From contig NZ_JAHLQO010000003.1 in the NCBI RefSeq assembly GCF_018919265.1, positions 124,001 through 188,000 of the forward strand: 64,000 bases of DNA. The letters run 5' to 3'. The position numbers and the translations under genes are program-made. Under the pieces are notes generated by a model. The model worked only from the letters and a program-made list of their open reading frames with translations. It did not search any database and was not told the origin of the DNA. The DNA comes from Peptoniphilus ovalis (GTDB taxonomy: Bacteria > Bacillota > Clostridia > Tissierellales > Peptoniphilaceae). Shown one piece after another: positions 53,817 to 64,000 of this stretch (position 1 is the first letter of the stretch; every line of letters starts with the position of its first letter).

Positions 53817-53844
53817 ATTATAATAGATTTTTCCATCTTTTCAA
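53817..53844 (-). promoter_or_regulatory. Promoter of the two-component pair
   Basis: On the minus strand, TTGAAA (plus 53839-53844), 16-bp spacer, TATAAT (plus 53817-53822), just after the gatB terminator. About 85 nt separate it from the gene. Confidence 0.8.
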
Positions 53845-53847
53845 CGT

Positions 53848-53882
53848 AAAAAATAAAAGCCTCTAGAAAATTCTAGAAGCTT
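53848..53882 (-). terminator. Terminator after gatB
   Basis: Eleven-base-pair stem with one G-U in RNA (53857-53867 with 53872-53882), 4-nt loop, then TTATTTTTT on the minus strand. Confidence 0.85.
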
Positions 53883-53893
53883 ATATATTTCTT

Positions 53894-55318
53894 TTAGCTC
53901 ATTTTTTTAACTAATAATTCATTTGCCATTTGTGGATTTGCTTTTCCCTTAGATTTTTTCATTACTTGTCCTACTAAAAATCCTAAGGCTCTATCTTTTC
54001 CATCTTTGTAATCAATAACTGATTGTTCGTTTTCTGCAAGTACTTCATCAACAATCGCTTCGATTGCTGACTCATCTGAAATTTGAACAAGACCAAGTCT
54101 ATCTATAATTTCTTTAACACTGTCATTAGTTTCAAACATTTCTCTTAAAACTTTCTTACCAGCATTGTTACTAATCTTTGAACTTTTAATTGAATTTAAT
54201 AGCTCAACAAATTCTTTATTTTCAAATGGAAGTTCAAATTTTTCATCATCAGAAATTTCAACTCTTCTTAAAATTTCTGTTTGAATCCAATTTGAAAGCA
54301 TTGTGTAATCATCAAATTCTTTTGCCATACATTCAAAGAAATTAGCAAGTTCTCTTGATGAGACTAAAACTTTTGCATCTTCATTAGTTATGTTGTAATC
54401 ATTTACAAATCTTACAACCATAGCATCTGGAAGTTCAGGCATATTATTAACAACTTCTTGGATTTCTTCATCTGAAAGATTTAGAGGTGGAAGATCTCCT
54501 TCAGGGGCAAATCTATAATCATTTGCTGTGTATTTTACTCTCATTAATATAGTTTCGTTTTTGGCATCGTCCCATCTTCTTGTAGTTTTTATTTCATCCT
54601 CATTATTTTCAAGTAACTTAATATGTCTTTGAGTTTCAAAGTCTATTGCCTTTTCCACTCCTCTAAAGGAGTTTAAGTTTTTAACTTCAGTTACTTTGGT
54701 TTTCTTTCCAGTTTCCGTATCTTTGACATTTATATTGACATCACATCTTAGAGACCCTTCTTCCATTTTACAGTCTGAAATATCAAGAAATCTAAGAGTT
54801 GCCTTTAGTTTTTCTAAAAAATCTCTAGCTTCTTTTCCACTAGACATATCTGGCTTAGTAACAATTTCTATAAGAGGAACTCCACATCTATTGTAGTCCA
54901 TTAATGTTTCATCAGATTCTGTATGAAGACTTTTTGCAGTATCTTCTTCCATTTGAATTTGGAAAAGTCCTATTTTCTTAAGTCCTTTTTCTGTTTCAAT
55001 TTCTAGATATCCATCTGTACAAATTGGCTCATCATTTTGTGTGATTTGAAAACCCTTAGTGAGGTCAGGATAAAAATAATTTTTTCTATCAAATTTTGAT
55101 CTATTGTGAATTTCACAATTAAATGCAGTTCCCGCCATAATTGTATAATTAATTACATTTCTATTTAAAACAGGAAGTCCCCCTGGAAGCGCCAAACAAA
55201 CTGGACATACATTTGTATTAGGTTCATCACCAAAGGAGTTCTTGCATGAACAAAAAGCCTTTGTTTCAGTTGAAAGTTCAACGTGAATTTCTAAGCCTAC
55301 AATTGTCTCATATCTCAT
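53894..55318 (-). CDS. gatB: Aspartyl/glutamyl-tRNA amidotransferase subunit B
   Basis: 474 residues. N-terminal kinase domain begins YETIVGLEIHVELST with the cysteine motif CSC...CPVCLALPG, followed by FDRKNYFYPDLTKGFQITQ; the YqeY-like tail domain is at the C-terminus. With GatA and GatC it converts Glu-tRNA(Gln) and, where needed, Asp-tRNA(Asn) to the amidated forms. Its start overlaps the gatA stop by 4 nt. Confidence 0.97.
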   Translation of the reverse strand: MRYETIVGLEIHVELSTETKAFCSCKNSFGDEPNTNVCPVCLALPGGLPVLNRNVINYTIMAGTAFNCEIHNRSKFDRKNYFYPDLTKGFQITQNDEPICTDGYLEIETEKGLKKIGLFQIQMEEDTAKSLHTESDETLMDYNRCGVPLIEIVTKPDMSSGKEARDFLEKLKATLRFLDISDCKMEEGSLRCDVNINVKDTETGKKTKVTEVKNLNSFRGVEKAIDFETQRHIKLLENNEDEIKTTRRWDDAKNETILMRVKYTANDYRFAPEGDLPPLNLSDEEIQEVVNNMPELPDAMVVRFVNDYNITNEDAKVLVSSRELANFFECMAKEFDDYTMLSNWIQTEILRRVEISDDEKFELPFENKEFVELLNSIKSSKISNNAGKKVLREMFETNDSVKEIIDRLGLVQISDESAIEAIVDEVLAENEQSVIDYKDGKDRALGFLVGQVMKKSKGKANPQMANELLVKKMS

Positions 55319-56766
55319 TTTATCAAACTCCTTTCAAATCCAAGTGCAGCTTTTAATAAGTCTCTATCTTTAAATCTCTTTCCTGTAAATTCAATTCCAA
55401 TAGATAGCCCATCTTCTCCAAGTGGCATTGGAAGTGAAATTGAAGGAGCTCCAATCATATTTGCAGGTATTGTAAATAAATCTGCTTGATACATTTCAAT
55501 TGGACTCATATCGTCGTCAATCTTAAAAGGAAGAGTTGGAACTGTCGGACAAAGCATAATATCATAATCTTTAAACATCTTATCCATATCATTTTTAATA
55601 AGTCCTCTAACCTTTAGAGCCTTATAATAATACTCGTCGGCATTATCCATAGAAAGAATATGAGTACCAATCATTATTCTTCTCTTTACTTCCTCTCCAA
55701 ATCCTTCACTTCTTGAAGCTCTATACATTTCTTCGATGTTTTCATAATCTTTTGAAGTTCTGTGACCATATCTTATAGAGTCAAATCTAGCCATATTAGA
55801 AGCAATTTCACCATTTACAAGAATGTTATAAGTTTCAATAGTGTAGCCTAGTGAATCAATGTCATATTCTTCCACAATTGCACCATTATCCCTTAAAACT
55901 TTAATAGCTTCTTCAAGCTCTTTTCTAACTCTTTCATTTAAATTCATTTCAAGATAAAGTTTTGGAATTGCAAATTTAACCCCTTCTAAGTTTTTTATAA
56001 CATCATCTGAGTAGTCAAAGTTGTAATTTAATCCAGGATTTCCAACTGATGTTGCATCTCTTTCGTCTCTACCTTCAATTACATTTAGCATCATAATTGC
56101 ATCTCTGACATCTTTTGCAATTACACCAGGTTGGTCAAAAGTATTTGCCATAGTTGAGACTCCAAATCTTGAAATTGAACCATAGGTTGGCTTCATTCCA
56201 ACTGTTTGGCAAAAGCTTGAAGGCTGTCTAACTGATCCACCTGTGTCAGTTCCTATTGAAATAGCCGCTTGATTTGATTTTACAGATGCAGCCGATCCAC
56301 CTGATGAACCTCCTGAAACTCTTGTTAGGTCAAGTGGATTTTTAGTAACTCCATAATAAGATGTTCTCGTTGAAGCTCCCATTGCAAACTCATCAAGGTT
56401 TACCTTTCCTAATATAACTCCATCATTTGATTTAATTTTTTCAACTAAAGTCGCATCATAGGGTGAAATATAATTTTCAAGCATTTTAGATCCACATGTG
56501 AGTTTGACATCTTTTACAGAAATATTATCCTTTACAGAAATTGGAACACCTGAAATTTCAGATAATTCCTCTCTATTATTGAACTTTTCATCAACTTTTT
56601 TTGCTTGTTCTAATGCTAGATCTTTAGTGACAGTTAAATAAGCATTAATATCTTTATCTTTTTCTTCTATATTATTTAAAAATTCTTCAGTTACTTCAGT
56701 ACATGAAAAATCTCTATTTCTATATCCTTCAGCTATTTCCCAAGCTTTTAATTCTTTTAAAGACAT
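55315..56766 (-). CDS. gatA: Aspartyl/glutamyl-tRNA amidotransferase subunit A
   Basis: 483 residues of the amidase-signature family. The Ser-cisSer-Lys triad regions are visible: VSVKDNIS (lysine near 78), and SGGSSGGSAASV with TDTGGSVRQPSSF (near 150-180). It hydrolyses glutamine to supply ammonia for GatB. The ATG follows GGGAGG; the order gatC-gatA-gatB is standard. Confidence 0.97.
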   Translation of the reverse strand: MSLKELKAWEIAEGYRNRDFSCTEVTEEFLNNIEEKDKDINAYLTVTKDLALEQAKKVDEKFNNREELSEISGVPISVKDNISVKDVKLTCGSKMLENYISPYDATLVEKIKSNDGVILGKVNLDEFAMGASTRTSYYGVTKNPLDLTRVSGGSSGGSAASVKSNQAAISIGTDTGGSVRQPSSFCQTVGMKPTYGSISRFGVSTMANTFDQPGVIAKDVRDAIMMLNVIEGRDERDATSVGNPGLNYNFDYSDDVIKNLEGVKFAIPKLYLEMNLNERVRKELEEAIKVLRDNGAIVEEYDIDSLGYTIETYNILVNGEIASNMARFDSIRYGHRTSKDYENIEEMYRASRSEGFGEEVKRRIMIGTHILSMDNADEYYYKALKVRGLIKNDMDKMFKDYDIMLCPTVPTLPFKIDDDMSPIEMYQADLFTIPANMIGAPSISLPMPLGEDGLSIGIEFTGKRFKDRDLLKAALGFERSLIK

Positions 56767-56775
56767 ACATCCTCC

Positions 56776-61248
<4,473 letters not shown>

Positions 61249-61276
61249 ATCTTCTCCTTATTGCCATTTATTTACT

Positions 61277-61957
61277 TTAACTTTTTAAAATATCTCTAAT
61301 AACATAAGATGCTAAGACCATACCACATACAGGAGGTACAAATGAGATAGATCCTGGCGTTCTATTTCCTGTTTTTCTTGGAATTTCAGTAGAATATGCA
61401 ACTTTAACCTTTTTAATATTTAACTCTTTTAATTTCTTTCTCATAATTCTAGCAACAGGATCATTTTTAGTATTCTCTATATTTGCAATTTCAAAGGCTG
61501 TTGGATCTAGTCGATTGCCTGCTCCCATAGAAGAAATAACTTTAATATTTTTCTCATATGCTAATTTTATAATCAAAATTTTAGATGTAATAGTATCAAT
61601 AGCATCAACTATGTAATCGTAATTTTCAAAATTTATCTCATTAATGTTTTCTTCATTTACAAATAAATTGTGTTTTTCTATTACAATATTGGGATTAATT
61701 TCTTTAAGTCTTTCACAAGCTGCATCAACTTTTGGAATTCCAAGAGTTTTATTAGTTGCAAATATTTGTCTATTAATATTAGATGTTTCAAATACATCTC
61801 CATCAACTATTCCTATTTTTCCAATGCCAGCTCTAACAAGACTTTCAGCACAAGATCCACCAACTCCACCAATTCCAAACACTAAAACTGATTTTTTATT
61901 TATTTTTAATACATCTTCTTCTGAAAGCATATTTTTAGTTCTTTGTAAAAAGTCCAC
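61277..61957 (-). CDS. tcdA: tRNA threonylcarbamoyladenosine dehydratase (TcdA/ThiF family)
   Basis: 226 residues of the E1-like fold: nucleotide site FGIGGVGGSCAESLVRAGIG (28-34 core), DGDVFETSNINRQI and DAIDTITSKILI. PRKTGNRTPGSISFVPPVCG near the C-terminus fits the TcdA (CsdL/YgdL) group, which cyclises t6A37 to ct6A in tRNA. The start is GTG, four bases after GGAGG. MoeB or ThiF are less likely because no sulphur-carrier gene is nearby. Confidence 0.88.
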   Translation of the reverse strand: MDFLQRTKNMLSEEDVLKINKKSVLVFGIGGVGGSCAESLVRAGIGKIGIVDGDVFETSNINRQIFATNKTLGIPKVDAACERLKEINPNIVIEKHNLFVNEENINEINFENYDYIVDAIDTITSKILIIKLAYEKNIKVISSMGAGNRLDPTAFEIANIENTKNDPVARIMRKKLKELNIKKVKVAYSTEIPRKTGNRTPGSISFVPPVCGMVLASYVIRDILKS

Positions 61958-61974
61958 TTTTCCTCCAATTGAAA

Positions 61975-61999
61975 TGGCTGTCTATAAAATAAACAGCCA
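61975..61999 (-). terminator. Weak terminator-like hairpin before tcdA
   Basis: Seven-base-pair stem TGGCTGT/ACAGCCA (61975-61981 with 61993-61999), 11-nt loop, only a short T-stretch after it. It lies 18 nt before the tcdA start. Confidence 0.5.
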
Positions 62000-62005
62000 C
62001 TATCT

Positions 62006-63052
62006 TTATTTTAATTTTATATTTAAAAGACTATTTTCACTAAGAGTAGCACTACCATTAACTATATCTCCAACTTTATGGTTTTTATAAGTATTAATGG
62101 TAATAATTTTATCTGGTTCAATTTTATTGGAATCAGAATTTTTAATTTTTACTTTTAAAACTCTAACTCCATTATTTTCATTTACCTCTGTAATTTCTCC
62201 AACAAAATTAACATCATTTGGATTACTTATATTATTTTCAATGGGCTGATTTTCTGGTGGATTAATAATTGAAACACCAGGATTTTCATCTACAATTTCT
62301 GTTATTTTATTATTTAAAGTATTTTCAGGTGATTTATCTTCGATTAATAAATCATCTGCAATATTGTCAAACAATGAATTAATTTTGTTATTTTCAATAT
62401 ATCCTAGAGTTTTATAGGAAATTGAAGCTATTTCACTTCTTCTAATTGCTAAATTCCCATTAAATTTCCCCTCAGATCCAGTGCTTGAAAATATATTATT
62501 TCTTACTAATTCAGGTAGATATTCCAAAGTAATAGGACTTATTTTATCAATATCTGTGTATTTTAAATTTGATTTATCCGAACTTTTATTTAATCTTAAA
62601 GCTCTTGCAATATAAGTTGCAACAGTGTTTCTGTTTGGAAAAACTTTATTATTTATAAAACCTCTAGTATTCGCAGTTCCAAGAGTTTTAGTTGTGATAG
62701 TGTTGTGATATAAGTTGTAACATACCGCATCTTTTGCCCATTCTGGAACAGAATTCGCATTTGCTGTTTCCATAAAGTTAGCTCTTGCCCTAGCCATTTC
62801 TTCCTCAGTAGGATTCATAAGAGTCTTAATAATTTGTAAAACTTCTAGGAAACTTACAGGATTATTTGGTTTAAAAGTTCCATCTTCATATCCATTTAAT
62901 ATATTTTTATTTGAAAGTTCATCTATATATTTATAAGCCCAAGAAACATTACCATCTTTTTTCACGTCTTTAAAAGATTTGGCAAAAATATTTATTGGAG
63001 CTCCTAATAAAGCCACTGAAAGACCAATGGCAATAAATTTATTCTTTTTCAT
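62006..63052 (-). CDS. Secreted SLH-domain cell-surface protein
   Basis: 348 residues from the ATG at 63052, seven bases after GGAG; the ATG at 63070 overlaps the -10 region and is rejected. A signal peptide (KKNKFIAIGLSVALLGAPINIFA) is followed by three SLH-type modules: FKDVKKDGNVSWAYKYIDEL with LNGYEDGTFKPNNPVSFLE, then a diverged second and third (FPNRNTVATYIARAL; RRSEIASISY). A Pro/Asn linker leads to a small beta-rich C-terminal domain (VGEITEVNENNGVRVLKVKI). SLH modules bind pyruvylated secondary wall polymers, so it is wall-anchored. The function beyond anchoring is unknown. The next gene also looks like a surface protein. Confidence 0.85.
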   Translation of the reverse strand: MKKNKFIAIGLSVALLGAPINIFAKSFKDVKKDGNVSWAYKYIDELSNKNILNGYEDGTFKPNNPVSFLEVLQIIKTLMNPTEEEMARARANFMETANANSVPEWAKDAVCYNLYHNTITTKTLGTANTRGFINNKVFPNRNTVATYIARALRLNKSSDKSNLKYTDIDKISPITLEYLPELVRNNIFSSTGSEGKFNGNLAIRRSEIASISYKTLGYIENNKINSLFDNIADDLLIEDKSPENTLNNKITEIVDENPGVSIINPPENQPIENNISNPNDVNFVGEITEVNENNGVRVLKVKIKNSDSNKIEPDKIITINTYKNHKVGDIVNGSATLSENSLLNIKLK

Positions 63053-63070
63053 CTTATCACTCCATGACAT

Positions 63071-63079
63071 ATTATAGCA
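63071..63079 (-). promoter_or_regulatory. Candidate extended -10 promoter of the SLH gene
   Basis: On the minus strand TGC-TATAAT (plus 63071-63079) without a good -35. The transcript would start at or just before the GGAG ribosome site, giving a very short leader. Confidence 0.5.
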
Positions 63080-63123
63080 TAAATTAATAAGTTAAAAAAT
63101 ATATCCATAACTTCATAATGTGT

Positions 63124-63155
63124 AAAAAAATAAAAGCCCAATGGACTTTTATTTT
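63124..63155 (-). terminator. Terminator after the surface protein at 63168
   Basis: Thirteen-base-pair stem with one G-U in RNA (63127-63139 with 63143-63155), 3-nt loop, then a long T-run on the minus strand. Confidence 0.88.
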
Positions 63156-63167
63156 AAAATTATAAAA

Positions 63168-64000
63168 TTAATAATAGTAGTATCCTGAACTGTTTCCTCT
63201 GTTATCAGTATAGTTGTCATCAAATTCCTTATAATCTCTAAAGTTTCTAGCATCTCTTGTTCTAGAATCAGTTCTTAATAAACGTCCAGGATTTCCCTTT
63301 TCTTGAACATTTGTTACAAATTGTAATTTAGTATCTCTATTAATATATCCATCAAAAGTTAATACTGTATAGTCTTTAAAAAGATTATTAGAATCAAAAT
63401 AAACAGTACTACCTGGTTTTAAAGAATCATTATTTGATTGAATAACTCTAAGTCTATTTCTATAATAACTGTGACTTCCAAATCCACCAATATCAGTTTG
63501 ATCAATAACTTGGAACATTCCACTAAATTGTGATCCCTTATCAACTATATAGATATCAGTGACAAATCCTCTATTATCAAGTTTTAATATAACTGATTGA
63601 CCCCTCAAATTTGATTCAGAAGTTTGAGTTCTTCTTATTCCACTTTTTTCATGAACATCAACATCATTATTTAGAATATAAGTCTTTGTTGCACCTTCAG
63701 CAGTTCTTATTTCAACATAAGGTCTTCTGTCGTGGAATGAATCAAATGGTGATCCTGTTGTATCAATCTCTTGAACAACACCAATTGCTTCATTTTCATT
63801 TATATTAGCTTTTCCTACTACAACTTTGTAATTTGCTTTAATTATCACTTCATCATTAAGTGAAACATCATTGATATTTTTAGTTTCATTTGTAATATAA
63901 AATTCATAATCTTTATTATCTGATAATCTTAATTTTAAAGAAGCTTTATCTTTATTTGTTCTGTCAAGATATACAACTTTACCCTTTACATTTGCTTCCT
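63168..64000 (-). CDS. Probable surface protein, C-terminal part (5' end outside window)
   Basis: The frame stays open to the window edge, upstream of the GTG at 63848, so this is the last 276 or so residues of a longer protein. What is visible is beta-rich and repetitive in style: VKGKVVYLDRTNKDKASLKLRL, IGVVQEIDTT, VILKLDNRGFVTDIYIVDKG and MFQVIDQTDIGGFG read like successive small beta modules. It ends in a Tyr/Asp/Arg-rich tail and four tyrosines. The similar style and adjacency to the SLH protein suggest it is the C-terminus of another SLH-anchored protein, but no SLH module is in view. Confidence 0.6.
   Translation of the reverse strand, partial: EANVKGKVVYLDRTNKDKASLKLRLSDNKDYEFYITNETKNINDVSLNDEVIIKANYKVVVGKANINENEAIGVVQEIDTTGSPFDSFHDRRPYVEIRTAEGATKTYILNNDVDVHEKSGIRRTQTSESNLRGQSVILKLDNRGFVTDIYIVDKGSQFSGMFQVIDQTDIGGFGSHSYYRNRLRVIQSNNDSLKPGSTVYFDSNNLFKDYTVLTFDGYINRDTKLQFVTNVQEKGNPGRLLRTDSRTRDARNFRDYKEFDDNYTDNRGNSSGYYYY

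Noticed and set aside
61644-62090. Plus-strand ORF of 148 residues over tcdA
   Set aside because: It lies opposite tcdA, which has full family motifs, and runs across its start and the hairpin; no domain recognisable.

Overview
The window is a 64-kb piece of chromosome from a very AT-rich, low-GC Gram-positive bacterium. The evidence is strong GGAGG-type ribosome sites, frequent TTG and GTG starts, a PolC-type replicative polymerase, LexA/RNase Y/GatCAB, a PASTA-tailed division PBP and S-layer-homology (SLH) surface proteins. The gene content and order fit an anaerobic coccus-like member of the Tissierellia/Peptoniphilaceae group. That placement is inference from style and synteny, not from a marker search. 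No mobile element, prophage, CRISPR array, tRNA or rRNA was seen; almost everything is core housekeeping.

Layout. Positions 1-8763 are mostly on the plus strand: the end of mutL, miaA, a PLP-dependent YnbB-type enzyme, then lexA (minus) divergent from a small LysM membrane protein that resembles the SOS division inhibitor YneA, then RNase Y, a Xer recombinase and RqcH. From 8773 to the end all genes are on the minus strand. Read in the direction of transcription (right to left): two SLH/surface proteins, tcdA, pcrA-ligA-gatC-gatA-gatB, a two-component pair, the division/cell-wall cluster (mraZ-rsmH-ftsL-pbp-mraY-murD-ftsW, then murG-ftsQ, then ftsZ), rpsB-tsf-pyrH-frr-uppS-cdsA-rseP-ispG-polC, rimP-nusA-ylxR-infB-rbfA-nrnA-truB-ribF, rpsO-pnp-dut-ftsK-rimO-pgsA-cinA-recA, and finally an Mre11-like nuclease with a Rad50-like ATPase split over three ORFs, and yerC.

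The most unusual element is at 9219-12530, directly after recA. A SbcD/Mre11-type phosphoesterase is followed by a Walker-A half ending in a C-x2-C/H-x3-H putative zinc motif, a 77-residue coiled coil in the same frame after a single TAA, and a separate Walker-B/signature half. This looks like a Rad50/SbcC machine made from split polypeptides.

Regulation is visible in several places. The lexA/yneA-like intergenic region holds three AAC-N4-GTT operators overlapping two good promoters. The rimP-nusA promoter is followed at once by an intrinsic-terminator hairpin. rpsO and rpsB have promoter-proximal structured leaders, and rpsB also has a nine-codon upstream ORF. mraZ has phased GTGG boxes. Terminator-like hairpins sit 17-31 nt before the start codons of tsf, uppS, rimP, pnp and dut, and a weaker one before tcdA, which suggests a common mode of tuning gene output by partial termination. 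Several genes usually found in these clusters are absent at their usual place: hfq, ylxQ, dxr, murE/murF/murC/murB and ftsA.
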